A stretch of DNA of 64,000 nt from NCBI RefSeq assembly GCF_002160255.1, contig NZ_NFKF01000004.1:62001-126000 (forward strand), read 5' to 3'. Below, in pieces: positions 53,449 to 62,742 of this stretch (the first letter of the stretch is position 1; each line of letters begins with the position of its first letter). This DNA comes from Olsenella sp. An188. GTDB lineage: Bacteria > Actinomycetota > Coriobacteriia > Coriobacteriales > Atopobiaceae. Both the position numbers and the translations under genes were made by a program. Under the pieces are notes generated by a model. That model did no database searches. It had not been told where the DNA came from and was given only the letters and a program-made list of their open reading frames with translations.

Positions 53449-54831
53449 ATGGCCGAGAAGAACGAGAGCACGCAGGGCCGTCGCCCGATCAAGATCGTCA
53501 CCATAGGCGGTGGCTCGAGCTACACCCCCGAGCTCGTCGAGGGCTTCATCAAGCGCTACGACTCCTGCCCGGTGCGCGAGCTGTGGCTCGTAGACGTGGA
53601 GGAGGGGCGCGAGAAGCTCGAGATCGTGGGCCGGCTCGCCCAGCGCATGGTCGAGGCGGCCGGCCTCCCCATGGAGGTCCACCTCACGCTCGACCGCCGC
53701 GAGGCGCTCGCGGGCGCGGACTTCGTCACCACGCAGTTCCGCGTGGGGCAGCTCGACGCGCGCATCAAGGACGAGCGCATCGCACTCAAGCACGGCCTCA
53801 TCGGGCAGGAGACCAACGGCGCGGCGGGCATGTTCAAGGCCCTACGCACCATCCCGGTGATCTTCGACATCATCCGTGACATGGAGGAGCTCTGCCCCGA
53901 CGCCTGGCTCGTCAACTTCACCAACCCGGTGGGCATCGTGACCGAGGCGGTGCTGCGCTATACCAGCTGGAAGAAGATCATCGGCCTGTGCAACTGCCCG
54001 ATCTCCATGCGCTTTGGCATCGCCAAGTGGATGGGCGTGGACCCGGACCGCGTGCGCATGGAGCTCTCCGGCCTCAACCACCACTTCTTCGTGACCGACG
54101 TCTTCATCGACGGGAGGAGCCGCTTCGACGAGGTGCTCGAGCGCTACTGCGAGCTGCCCGTAGAGGAGCTCGGCACCATGAAGAACATCATGGCCATCCC
54201 CTGGTCCAAGCGTCTCATCCGCGGCCTGCGCGCCATCCCGGTGAGCTACCTCAACTACTACTTCTCCACGCGCGAGGAGCTCGAGCAGCTCGAGAGGGAC
54301 TATCGGGCCCACGGCGTGCGCGCGGAGGTGGTAAAGCAGGTCGAGGCCGAGCTCTTCGAGCTCTACAAGGATGCCGGGCTGCACGTCAAGCCCAGGCAGC
54401 TCGAGGAGCGCGGCGGCGCGTACTACTCCGACGCAGCGTGCTCGGTGATCGACTCCATCGTGAACGACCGCGGCGACGTCCAGTACGTCGACGTCCAGAA
54501 CAGGGGCGCCGTCACGAGCCTGCCCTACGAGAGCGCCGTGGAGTGCGCCTGCGTCATCACCGGTGACGGCCCCAAGCCCATCGTGGTGGGGGAGCTCCCT
54601 CCCGCCATCAGCGGCACCATCCAGATGACCAAGAGCTTCGAGCGCATGGTTGCCGAGGCCGCCGTGACCGGAAACGGGGACGTTGCCGTGGCGGCGCTCG
54701 TGGCCAACAAGCTCTGCGACTCCGACGCCGTGGCCAACGAGGTCTTCGACGAGCTCTGCGAGGCGCACAAGGACTACCTCCCGCAGTTCTACAACGCCGA
54801 CGGCACGCCGAGGGAGGCCGCGCGCGTTTAG
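53449..54831 (+). CDS. celF: glycoside hydrolase family 4, 6-phospho-beta-glucosidase
   Basis: 460 residues; ATG 53449 follows AGAAGGGAGC. The NAD-binding start is KIVTIGGGSSYTPELVEGF. GQETNGAAGMFKALRTIPV, LVNFTNPVGIVTEAVLRY and the metal-binding GLCNCPIS with GLNHHFFVTD match GH4 (Cys and His ligands for Mn2+). GH4 enzymes cleave phospho-glucosides by an NAD-dependent elimination route. Together with the GH1 gene, the operon has two mechanistically different phospho-glucosidases. Confidence 0.94.
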   Translation: MAEKNESTQGRRPIKIVTIGGGSSYTPELVEGFIKRYDSCPVRELWLVDVEEGREKLEIVGRLAQRMVEAAGLPMEVHLTLDRREALAGADFVTTQFRVGQLDARIKDERIALKHGLIGQETNGAAGMFKALRTIPVIFDIIRDMEELCPDAWLVNFTNPVGIVTEAVLRYTSWKKIIGLCNCPISMRFGIAKWMGVDPDRVRMELSGLNHHFFVTDVFIDGRSRFDEVLERYCELPVEELGTMKNIMAIPWSKRLIRGLRAIPVSYLNYYFSTREELEQLERDYRAHGVRAEVVKQVEAELFELYKDAGLHVKPRQLEERGGAYYSDAACSVIDSIVNDRGDVQYVDVQNRGAVTSLPYESAVECACVITGDGPKPIVVGELPPAISGTIQMTKSFERMVAEAAVTGNGDVAVAALVANKLCDSDAVANEVFDELCEAHKDYLPQFYNADGTPREAARV

Positions 54832-54850
54832 ATGGCGTGCGTCTCGTGGG

Positions 54851-54892
54851 TATAATTGCTCACGTTGAGGGCGCGTCGGCCGTCGGCCGACG
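54851..54892 (+). promoter_or_regulatory. TATAAT element and short hairpin before the membrane protein gene
   Basis: TATAAT at 54851-54856 is a consensus -10; TTAGAT at 54828-54833, 17 nt upstream, is a weak -35. An 8-bp hairpin (CGTCGGCC, 54874-54881, with complement 54885-54892) follows and could end transcription of the PTS operon. Confidence 0.45.
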
Positions 54893-54940
54893 TCACGTCT
54901 GTGATAGGCACGGTTTGGCGTGGGCCGGGAGAAGAGGGTC

Positions 54941-55426
54941 ATGAGAAAGTCGACGTTCATCGGAAACCTTGTCGCGTGGGTCGTCGTGGCGGCGGTCTGC
55001 GTTGCGTTTCTCGCCTGGTACCACATGAGCGACATGGACGTTGTCGCCGCGGCCATCGGCGACTCCGCGCTCGTCCAGCTGGGCGTGGTCGCGGCCTCGC
55101 CGGTCCTGCTCTTTGCGATGGGCGTCCTGATCGGCCTGACGCTCGTGTGGTTCAAGAAGATCACGCTCGGCCGCGGCTTCAAGGTGCTGTGGCGCGTGGT
55201 GGGGATCGCGGGCCTGGCGCTCATCGCCATGTCTGCCGCCCCGATGCTCTCGCCCGAGATGGAGAGCGCCTTCATGTGGGCCTCCGTGATCGTGGTCTAC
55301 GTGTCCATCGCCGCGCCCATCCTCATCATGATGTTCGGCCTCGCCTACGCGCTCGGCTGTGCGGGTACGGACGCCAGCAAGCGGGGGCCGTTCGCCAAGT
55401 ACCTCCCTGACGACCACTTCGAGTAG
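54941..55426 (+). CDS. small membrane protein (161 aa), unknown function
   Basis: ATG 54941 has AGAGGG upstream. Four membrane helices are predicted around residues 8-28, 45-68 (VQLGVVAASPVLLFAMGVLIGLTL), 82-101 and 112-137. The N-terminus MRKSTFIGNLVAWVVVAAVCVAFLAW and the C-terminus ALGCAGTDASKRGPFAKYLPDD recur in shortened form in the next gene. No family is recognised. Confidence 0.7.
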   Translation: MRKSTFIGNLVAWVVVAAVCVAFLAWYHMSDMDVVAAAIGDSALVQLGVVAASPVLLFAMGVLIGLTLVWFKKITLGRGFKVLWRVVGIAGLALIAMSAAPMLSPEMESAFMWASVIVVYVSIAAPILIMMFGLAYALGCAGTDASKRGPFAKYLPDDHFE

Positions 55427-55480
55427 GGCGCGCGTGCCCTAGACTGGTGGTACCTGCCAATCCCGTGGGGGGAGGCTGCC

Positions 55481-55693
55481 ATGAGCAAGCGGTCCTTCGT
55501 CGTCAACCTCGTCGTGTGGTCGGCGGTGCTCGTCGCGTGCGGGGCCTTCATCGCGCTCAACGTGGACTCGGCGCTCTCGCACGTGAGCGGGGGCCTCGGC
55601 GTGGTGTACGCGCTCGGCCTTGCCGGCGTGTCCGGGCCGGAGCGGCGCTCGCCCGCGGACGACGGTGACGCCGGGCCGGTTCTCCCCGCGTGA
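55481..55693 (+). CDS. short paralogue (70 aa) of the preceding membrane protein
   Basis: ATG 55481 with GGGGAGG upstream. The N-terminus KRSFVVNLVVWSAVLVACGAFIAL parallels KSTFIGNLVAWVVVAAVCVAFLAW of the preceding protein, and VYALGLAGVSGPERRSP parallels its AYALGCAGTDASKRGP. The two middle helices are missing, so it looks like a tandem copy with an in-frame internal deletion. It may still be expressed as a single-span peptide. Confidence 0.6.
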   Translation: MSKRSFVVNLVVWSAVLVACGAFIALNVDSALSHVSGGLGVVYALGLAGVSGPERRSPADDGDAGPVLPA

Positions 55694-55758
55694 CGCCGGG
55701 CCGCGCGCGGTGACGGGCCTCCGCGCGCGGGGCTTTCATTGCGGGAAGGTTACGGCGC

Positions 55759-55787
55759 TTGCGCGCCTCGCGCGGCGTTGGTAGTCT
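55759..55787 (+). promoter_or_regulatory. candidate promoter of the Met-rich leader and metNIQ
   Basis: TTGCGC (55759-55764), 17-nt spacer and TAGTCT (55782-55787). The ATG at 55795 lies 7 nt beyond the -10, so transcription would start at or next to it and the leader mRNA would be leaderless. Confidence 0.45.
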
Positions 55788-55794
55788 AGCCCGC

Positions 55795-55929
55795 ATGCTT
55801 TGCGCAGCCGGACATAACGCGATGATGACCCAGATGATGGTCATGGGGATGCCCAAGCCCGGGCACTCCATCCTCGCGTGCGGCGCGCGTGTGCGGCTCG
55901 TGCGGGTGGAGACCGGGCGCCTCCAGTAG
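55795..55929 (+). CDS. candidate methionine leader peptide (44 aa)
   Basis: The short ORF has seven methionines in its first 19 residues, including the run MMTQMMVMGM at residues 10-19. It ends 59 nt before the methionine transporter gene metN. Leader peptides rich in the regulated amino acid control attenuation in many operons. The mRNA after it can fold in different ways: GGCTCCG (55935-55941) can pair with CGGAGCC (55974-55980), which would cover the metN ribosome site, and GGGAG (55942-55946) can pair with CTCCC next to the start. Attenuation is inferred, not shown. Confidence 0.55.
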   Translation: MLCAAGHNAMMTQMMVMGMPKPGHSILACGARVRLVRVETGRLQ

Positions 55930-55988
55930 GGCCGGCTCCGGCGGGAGACGGCCCGTCCCTGTCACCCCCGTGAGCGGAGCCACCTCCC

Positions 55989-56730
<742 letters not shown>

Positions 56731-56738
<8 letters not shown>

Positions 56739-57414
56739 CCTTGTTTCCGAGTTCGTGGCCGAGTACGGGGCGCTTCTCGCCGAGGGGACGCTCTCGACCA
56801 TCGTGATGACGCTCGTCCCCACGGCCATCTCGTACGTGATCGGCCTCGCGCTCGGCGTGGTGCTCTACCTCACGGCGCCCGGCTCGCTGCGGCCCCTGCC
56901 GGTGCTCAACGCCGCGCTCGGCTGGGTGGTCAACGTCCTGCGCTCGTTCCCGTTCATCGTGCTCATGGTGTTCATCATCCCGCTCACGCGGCAGATCATG
57001 GGCACCGGGTCGGGCCTCGCCGGTATCATCCCCCCGCTCGTGCTGGCCACGGCGCCCTTCATCGCGCGCATGGTCGAGCAGTCGCTGGCCGAGGTGCCGC
57101 GCGCGACCGTGGAGGCCGTGGAGGCGTGCGGCGCGAGCGTGCCGAGGATCGTGCTCTCGGCGCTCCTGCCCGAGGCGCTGCCGTCGATCGTGCGCGGCGC
57201 GGCCGTGGTGCTCATCGCCGTGCTGGGCTACACGGCCATGGCGGGCGCCATCGGGGCGGGCGGCCTGGGCGACATCGCCGTGCGCTACGGCTACTACCGG
57301 CGCGTGGACGAGGTCATGTGGGTGGCCGTCGTGGTGCTCGTCGTGATTGTGCAGGCCATCCAGAGCGCCTGCGACCTCGCGGCCCGCAGGGTGGACCACC
57401 GCATGCGCGGTTAG
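56731..57414 (+). CDS. metI: methionine-type ABC transporter permease
   Basis: 227 residues; ATG 56731 has GGAGAGGG upstream within metN. Five membrane helices are visible. VLRSFPFIVLMVFIIPLTR and the coupling-loop EAVEACGASVPRIVLSALLPEALPSIVRG are MetI signatures, as is YTAMAGAIGAGGLGDIAVRYGYYR. It forms the membrane channel of the transporter. Confidence 0.94.
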
Positions 57415-57492
57415 GCGCCCTTCTCGCCCTTGCCTCAACCTCTGTCGAGAAGAACCTCGATATATCAAAACTCAAAGTAAAGGAGTCTCACC

Positions 57493-58332
57493 ATGTCTTG
57501 CGTTTCTCGCCGCTCCCTCCTGTCCGCCGCCGCGCTGCTCGCCACGGGCGCGCTCGCCGCGTGCTCCGGCTCGGGCGACGCCGGGTCCTCCGAGGGTGGC
57601 TCCACCCTGCGCGTGGGCGCCTCGCCGAGCCCGCACGCCGAGATCCTGAGCGACTTTGCCGCGCCGCGCCTGGCCGAGCGGGGCATCACGCTCGAGGTGC
57701 GCGAGTACACCGACTACCTGCTGCCCAACCAGGACGTCACGGCAGGAGAGCTGGACGCCAACTACTTCCAGCACATCAACTACCTCAACAACTACAACGA
57801 GGAGAACGGCACGGACCTCGTGAGCGCCGGCAAGGTCCACTTCGAGCCGATGGGCGTCTTCGCGGGCCGCTCGAGCGACCTCGCCAGCGTGCCCGAGGGC
57901 ACGACGATCTCCGTGCCCAACGACGCCACCAACGAGGGCCGTGCGCTGCTCCTGCTGCAGGAGGCGGGCGTGATCGCGCTGTCTGAGGACGCCGGCCTCA
58001 CCGCCACGGCAAACGACATCGCGGACAACCCGCACGGCGTGAGGATCCTGGAGCAGGAGGCGGCGATGCTGCCGTCCACCCTGGCCGACGTGGACTTCTC
58101 CGTGATCAACGGCAACTACGCCATCGACGCGGGGCTCACGCTGGCCGACGCGGTCGCCGCCGAGAGCGCGGAGTCCGACGTCATCGCCAACGAGTACGCC
58201 AACGTGATCGCCACGACGCCCGAGCTCTCGGACGACGAGCGCGTGCGGGCCCTCGTCGAGGTGCTCCAGACCGACGACTTCAAGGCCTACCTCGACGAGA
58301 CCTTCGGCGACGCCGTCCAGGCCGCGTTCTAG
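57493..58332 (+). CDS. metQ: methionine-binding lipoprotein
   Basis: 279 residues; ATG 57493 has AAAGGAG upstream. A lipoprotein signal ends in LAAC with Cys24. The NlpA/MetQ fold begins TLRVGASPSPHAEILSDFAAPRLAERGITLEVREYTDYLLPNQDVTAGELDANYFQHINYL, with NDATNEGRALLLLQEAG and DFSVINGNYAIDAGL as further family motifs. It is anchored outside the membrane and delivers methionine to MetNI. A 78-bp spacer with an A+T-rich GATATATC element precedes it. Confidence 0.94.
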   Translation: MSCVSRRSLLSAAALLATGALAACSGSGDAGSSEGGSTLRVGASPSPHAEILSDFAAPRLAERGITLEVREYTDYLLPNQDVTAGELDANYFQHINYLNNYNEENGTDLVSAGKVHFEPMGVFAGRSSDLASVPEGTTISVPNDATNEGRALLLLQEAGVIALSEDAGLTATANDIADNPHGVRILEQEAAMLPSTLADVDFSVINGNYAIDAGLTLADAVAAESAESDVIANEYANVIATTPELSDDERVRALVEVLQTDDFKAYLDETFGDAVQAAF

Positions 58333-58341
58333 CTCTGGGGA

Positions 58342-58392
58342 AGCCTGCGGCGAGAAGGACCTGCGGCCTGCGGGTTCTTCTCGCCGCAGGCT
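58342..58392 (+). terminator. 19-bp hairpin after metQ
   Basis: AGCCTGCGGCGAGAAGGAC (58342-58360) pairs with 58374-58392 with a single mismatch; the loop is 13 nt. Likely terminator of metNIQ. The right arm contains GTTCTTCTCG. Confidence 0.65.
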
Positions 58393-58557
58393 GACGCGGC
58401 CCGGGCCGTATGCCGCTGCGTCCGTTCAGGCCCGACGGGCGCGGTCTGCCCGTTCTCGTGAGCCCCCTCCTGGTGCTAAGCTCCCATGAGAGCAAGCGAT
58501 TCCGCGGCGCCCGGCGCGGCCCGTGGCGTCCCGGTCCAGAGAGCGTGGGAGCCCGAC

Positions 58558-58956
58558 ATGTCTGACGGCATCATGATCGTCCTCATCTTCGCGCTGATCG
58601 CGCTTCTCGGCGGCGGCACGACCGCGCTCGTCCTCCTGATCGCCAAGAAGACCCGGGAGCGCAAGGAGCGCGCCTACACCGCCGAGACGGTCGGTACCGT
58701 CGTGCGCGTGCGTCCCGGAAGCGTCGATCGCCCCGCGGTCGTGTACGTGCGCTACGAGGTCGACGGCATCTCCTACGAGTGCCACGAGACCGTGAAGCTC
58801 GCGAGCGAGCTCGTCAAGCTCGGACCCATCCCCATCGGCCAGCGCAAGCGCGGCAAGATCGCCTCGCGCGTGGGCAGCCAGGTGCGCGTAGCGTACCTGC
58901 CCGAGGACCCGTCGCGGGCGATTCTGGCGGACAACTCGGGCCTGGTGAACGTGTAG
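58558..58956 (+). CDS. DUF3592-like membrane protein
   Basis: 132 residues; ATG 58558 has GGGAG 7-11 nt upstream. One N-terminal membrane helix (GIMIVLIFALIALLGGGTTALVLLIAK) leads to a cytosolic or extracellular strand-rich domain (TAETVGTVVRVRPGSVDRPAVVYVRYEVDGISYECHETV, VRVAYLPEDPSRAILADNS) typical of DUF3592. The function of the family is unknown. Confidence 0.7.
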   Translation: MSDGIMIVLIFALIALLGGGTTALVLLIAKKTRERKERAYTAETVGTVVRVRPGSVDRPAVVYVRYEVDGISYECHETVKLASELVKLGPIPIGQRKRGKIASRVGSQVRVAYLPEDPSRAILADNSGLVNV

Positions 58957-58965
58957 GACCTCGCG

Positions 58966-59148
58966 CTACCGCTCCAGCGTCGCGCCCAGCGCACGGTTGA
59001 CTCGCTCCGCTACGCCCACGCTCAGCGCCACCTTGATCGCGTCCGGCACCACGAACGGCACGACGGCAAAGCCCAGGAGGTAGCCCCCCGTGGGTCCCAG
59101 CAGCACGCCGACCCCGCCCTGAAGGCCGGAGAACACCGGAACGCCCGC
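58966..59148 (-). pseudogene. bioY: bioY remnant with internal deletion
   Basis: The minus frame encodes GVPVFSGLQGGVGVLLGPTGGYLLGF, the hallmark of the biotin-transporter substrate-binding subunit BioY, joined directly to PFVVPDAIKVALSVGVAERVNRAL, which is its C-terminal helix. The about 80 intervening residues and the N-terminus are missing. A plus-strand ORF begins about where the homology ends, marking a rearrangement junction. Confidence 0.75.
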
Positions 59149-59175
59149 CGCCGTCGCGTGTCGGTGGAGAGTCTC

Positions 59176-59280
59176 ATGGTAGGCAGCGAGGACTTCTGGG
59201 CGTTCATCGAGGGCAACGTCGACCCATCCAGGATCGTCACCAAGGTCAACCGGTGGGGTGGCACGCATGAGGGTCGCTGA
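59176..59280 (+). CDS. small ORF (34 aa) overlapping the next frameshifted gene
   Basis: ATG 59176 with GGTGGAGAG about 4 nt upstream encodes VGSEDFWAFIEGNVDPSRIVTKVNRWGG. Its stop overlaps the start region of the following ORF at 59267. No family is recognised. It could be an antitoxin-like first gene or a fragment. Confidence 0.35.
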   Translation: MVGSEDFWAFIEGNVDPSRIVTKVNRWGGTHEGR

Positions 59281-59769
59281 GCTCACCGACACCCGTCTCG
59301 TCGTCGAGCTGTCCGAGTGGGACCTCTGGGAGCTGGAGCGCTCGTTTGGCGTGTGCCTGCCGGGCGGCACGTGGCTCATCCCCGGACGCATGGCCGCATC
59401 CGACGGGTTCTGCGCGAGGGCGGACGAGATGCGGGTTAGAGGCGCGGACGGGGCCTTCACCGGCGACGGGCTCGATGACGCCGAGCGGCTCGTCGTCGCC
59501 GAGGCGGTCTGCTCCCTGTGGCCGTGGGTCTGCGACAGCTGCGACGTCCGCTTCGTCGGCGAGGACGGGGAGCTGTGGTGCCGGGGCGGCCACCACCTCA
59601 AGGTCGAGGTCCGCGCGCTGCGGTCGAGCGCGTGGTCTCCTCGGACGGCTCGGGGGCGCTGCGCAGGCTCGTGGTCCGCACGGCGGACGCGCGCGTCTCC
59701 CTGTCTGCGTCGCTGGAGGGGGTCGAGGCACTGGACGCCCTCCTCGCCGAGCGCGTCCGCCCGTCGTAG
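59267..59769 (+). pseudogene. frameshifted ORF, unknown function
   Basis: ATG 59267 (GTG 59258 alternative) begins RVAELTDTRLVVELSEWDLWELERSFGVCLPGGTWLIPGR, a compact hydrophilic protein with a C-x2-C pair (WVCDSCDVRF). Around 59615 the frame changes: the first frame reads HHLKVEVRAL, while AVERVVSSDGSGALRRLVVRTADARVSLSASLEGVEALDALLAERVRPS continues in another frame to the stop at 59769. Together about 167 residues. Either a real frameshift, a sequencing error or a slippage site. Confidence 0.55.
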
Positions 59770-59874
59770 CCGCCGAGAAGAACGAACAGTCCGTGTGATG
59801 GTCGTGGAGTGGTTTTTCTCGGCCGTCCGTTCGCAGGCATAAACATGCCGTCTGCCGCCGCTTTAAAAAACCCC

Positions 59875-59914
59875 TTGAAACCCCCTTGAAATATGCCATG
59901 ATATGGGCTAACAA
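59875..59914 (+). promoter_or_regulatory. tandem promoter elements of the ygeX operon
   Basis: Two TTGAAA hexamers at 59875-59880 and 59886-59891 lie within CCCCTTGAAA direct repeats. The second has a 17-nt spacer to TAACAA (59909-59914); the first has a 17-nt spacer to ATGATA (59898-59903). Confidence 0.65.
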
Positions 59915-59943
59915 ACTTTTTGTCTGGTAATCAGACAAAAAGT
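59915..59943. promoter_or_regulatory. perfect 12-bp inverted repeat at the likely transcription start
   Basis: ACTTTTTGTCTG (59915-59926) and exact complement (59932-59943) with loop GTAAT. Sitting directly behind the -10, it is a probable repressor operator; a 5' mRNA hairpin is the alternative. Confidence 0.6.
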
Positions 59944-59973
59944 CGGTAAGCCGCCACGGAGCGAGGAGGACGC

Positions 59974-61185
59974 GTGAGCGAGAAGATCAGGTGGGTCGCC
60001 AACAAGATGCCCAAGAGCGAGGACGCGCAGCTGGCGGTGATGGCGCTCGACAACGTGGCGAAGGCCCGGGCCTTCCACCGCGGCTTCCCGCAGTACTCCG
60101 TGACGCCGCTCGCCAAGCTCGACGGCATGGCCGAGCGCCTGGGCCTCGGCGGCCTCTTCGTCAAGGACGAGTCCTACCGCTTTGGCCTCAACGCCTTCAA
60201 GGTGCTCGGCGGCTCGTTCGCCATGGCGCGCTACATCGCGCAGGAGATGGGGCGCGACGTCTCCGAGATGACCTACGACTACCTCACCTCCGAGCAGTTC
60301 CGCGAGGACTTCGGCCAGGCGACCTTCTTCACCGCCACCGACGGCAACCACGGCCGCGGCGTGGCCTGGGCTGCCAACAAGCTGCACCAGAAGGCCGTCG
60401 TCCACATGCCGAAGGGCTCCACCAAGACCCGCTTCGACAACATCGCCAAGGAGGGCGCCGAGGTCACCATCGAGGAGGTCAACTACGACGACTGCGTGCG
60501 CATGGCCGCGGCCGAGGCCGCAGAGACCGAGCACGGCGTCGTGGTGCAGGACACCGCCTGGGACGGCTACGAGGAGATCCCGTCCTGGATCATGCAGGGC
60601 TACGGCACCATGGCCGCGGAGGCCGCCGATCAGCTGCGCGCCCTCGAGGTCAACCGCCCGACGCACGTCTTCGTCCAGGCCGGCGTGGGCTCGCTCGCGA
60701 GCGCCATGGTGGGCTTCTTCGCCAACCTGTTCCCCAGCTGCCCGCCCAAGTTCGTGATCATGGAGGCCGGTGCCGCCGACTGCCTCTACCAGGGCGCGCT
60801 TGCCGCCGACGGCGACCCGCGCATCGTGGGCGGCGACCTCCAGACCATCATGGCCGGCCTCGCGTGCGGCGAGCCCAACACCATCGGCTGGGACATCCTG
60901 CGCAACCACGCCGACGCCTTCGTCTCCTGCCCGGACTGGGTGGCCGCCAACGGCATGCGTCGCCTGGCCGCCCCGGTCAAGGGCGACCCGGCCGTCACCT
61001 CCGGAGAGTCCGGCGCCGTGGGCATGGGCGTCATCACCGCCATCATGACCGACCCGGACTACGCCGACCTGCGCGACGAGCTGGGCCTCGACAAGAACAG
61101 CCAGGTCCTGCTCTTCTCGACCGAGGGCGACACCGACCCGGAGCGCTACGCGCAGATCGTGTGGGACGGCGCCTGGAGCAGGTAG
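59974..61185 (+). CDS. ygeX: diaminopropionate ammonia-lyase
   Basis: 403 residues; GTG 59974 with GAGGAGGA upstream. It is a PLP fold type II enzyme that converts 2,3-diaminopropionate to pyruvate and two ammonia. RFGLNAFKVLGGSFAMARY has the PLP lysine Lys76; TDGNHGRGVAWAANKL and SGESGAVGMGVITAIM bind substrate and PLP phosphate. DTAWDGYEEIPSWIMQGYGT is a further family motif. Together with ygeY and ygeW it forms a conserved cluster linked to selenium-dependent purine or amino acid catabolism. Confidence 0.95.
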   Translation: MSEKIRWVANKMPKSEDAQLAVMALDNVAKARAFHRGFPQYSVTPLAKLDGMAERLGLGGLFVKDESYRFGLNAFKVLGGSFAMARYIAQEMGRDVSEMTYDYLTSEQFREDFGQATFFTATDGNHGRGVAWAANKLHQKAVVHMPKGSTKTRFDNIAKEGAEVTIEEVNYDDCVRMAAAEAAETEHGVVVQDTAWDGYEEIPSWIMQGYGTMAAEAADQLRALEVNRPTHVFVQAGVGSLASAMVGFFANLFPSCPPKFVIMEAGAADCLYQGALAADGDPRIVGGDLQTIMAGLACGEPNTIGWDILRNHADAFVSCPDWVAANGMRRLAAPVKGDPAVTSGESGAVGMGVITAIMTDPDYADLRDELGLDKNSQVLLFSTEGDTDPERYAQIVWDGAWSR

Positions 61186-61254
61186 GCGGGGGACGACCGG
61201 GGCCCGGGGCCCCGTTGGGAACGTATCGGAAGCGTCAGAAAGGACGTAAGCAAA

Positions 61255-62661
61255 ATGGCCAAGGAACTGGACTTCGATCAAATCAGGAAGGCAGCCGAGG
61301 GCTACGGCAAGGACATGACCGCGTTTCTGCGCGCCATGATCTCCCACCCGTCCGAGTCCTGCGAGGAGGGCGAGGTCGTGGCCTGCATCAAGGCCGAGAT
61401 GGAGAAGCTCGGCTTTGACAAGGTGGAGGTCGACGGCCTGGGCAACGTCATCGGCTGGATGGGCGAGGGCGACAAAATCATCGCCATCGACTCGCACATC
61501 GACACCGTGGGCATCGGCAACCGCGACAACTGGGAGGCCGACCCCTACGAGGGCTACGAGACCGACGACGTCATCTACGGCCGCGGCGGCTCCGACCAGG
61601 AGGGCGGCATGGCCAGCGCCACCTACGCCGCCAAGATGATGAAGGACCTCGGCCTCATCCCGGAGGGCTACAAGATCATGGTCGTCGGCTCGGTCCAGGA
61701 GGAGGACTGCGACGGCATGTGCTGGCAGTACATCGTCAACAAGTACTTCGACGGCCCGGAGGACGCGCGCGAGAAGATCGAGTTCGTGATCTCCACCGAG
61801 CCCACCGACGGCGGCATCTACCGCGGCCACCGCGGCCGCATGGAGATCCGCGTGGACGTGCACGGCGTCTCCTGCCACGGCTCCGCGCCCGACCGCGGCG
61901 ACAACGCCATCTACAAGATGGCCGACATCATCGCCGACGTCCGCGCCCTCAACAACAACGGCTGCGACGAGTCCACCGACATCAAGGGCCTCGTCAAGAT
62001 GCTCGACCCCAAGTACAACCCCGAGCACTTCGAGGACGCCCGCTTCCTCGGCCGCGGCACCTGCACCGTCTCCCAGATCTTCTACACCTCGCCGTCCCGC
62101 TGCGCCGTGGCAGACTCCTGCGCGATCTCCATCGACCGCCGCATGACCGCCGGCGAGACCTGGGACTCCTGCCTCCAGGAGATCCGCGACCTGCCTGCCG
62201 TCAAGAAGTACGGCGACGACGTCAAGGTCTCCATGTACATGTACGACCGCCCGAGCTGGAAGGGCACCGTCTACGAGACCGAGGCCTACTTCCCCACGTG
62301 GATCAACGCCGAGAGCGCCGCTCACGTCCAGGCCCTCGTCGACGCGCACCACGCGCTCTTCGGTGACGAGCGCATCGGCTGCGAGGCCTCGATGGACAAG
62401 CGCACCGGCCGCCCGCTGACCGACAAGTGGACCTTCTCCACCAACTGCGTCTCCATCCAGGGCCGCTACGGCATCCCGTGCGTGGGCTTCGGCCCCGGCG
62501 CCGAGAGTCAGGCGCACGCCCCCAACGAGGTCACCTACAAGCAGGACCTCGTGACCTGCGCCGCGCTCTACACCGCCGCGCTCAACCTCTACGACCCGTC
62601 CAAGAAGACCGGCGACGTGACGGTCTTCCGCGCCGGCGCCACGGACAACGACATCCAGTAA
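61255..62661 (+). CDS. ygeY: YgeY family M20 metallohydrolase
   Basis: 468 residues; ATG 61255 has AAAGGACG upstream. M20 zinc peptidase motifs: [10 protein letters not shown] (first His/Asp), [13 protein letters not shown] (bridging Asp), [11 protein letters not shown] (catalytic and binding Glu) and the C-terminal [13 protein letters not shown]. The whole sequence follows YgeY, which is linked to selenium metabolism clusters. Its precise substrate is not established. Confidence 0.94.
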   Translation: MAKELDFDQIRKAAEGYGKDMTAFLRAMISHPSESCEEGEVVACIKAEMEKLGFDKVEVDGLGNVIGWMGEGDKIIAIDSHIDTVGIGNRDNWEADPYEGYETDDVIYGRGGSDQEGGMASATYAAKMMKDLGLIPEGYKIMVVGSVQEEDCDGMCWQYIVNKYFDGPEDAREKIEFVISTEPTDGGIYRGHRGRMEIRVDVHGVSCHGSAPDRGDNAIYKMADIIADVRALNNNGCDESTDIKGLVKMLDPKYNPEHFEDARFLGRGTCTVSQIFYTSPSRCAVADSCAISIDRRMTAGETWDSCLQEIRDLPAVKKYGDDVKVSMYMYDRPSWKGTVYETEAYFPTWINAESAAHVQALVDAHHALFGDERIGCEASMDKRTGRPLTDKWTFSTNCVSIQGRYGIPCVGFGPGAESQAHAPNEVTYKQDLVTCAALYTAALNLYDPSKKTGDVTVFRAGATDNDIQ

Positions 62662-62726
62662 TACGGGGGACCGTCCCTCCGTATCGTCAAAGACGCAATG
62701 AGGCAAGGGGGGCGTCCCTTTGCCTC
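62661..62726. other. two short hairpins between ygeY and ygeW
   Basis: ATACGGGGG pairs imperfectly with CCCTCCGTAT (62661-62684), and GAGGCAAGGGG with CCCTTTGCCTC (62700-62726). They lie within the operon and may modulate ygeW expression. Confidence 0.4.
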
Positions 62727-62742
62727 GGGAAAGGAAACCACA

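Noticed and set aside
55694-55988. SAM riboswitch upstream of metN
   Set aside because: No SAM-I type helices or conserved core were recognised, and a Met-rich ORF occupies most of the spacer.
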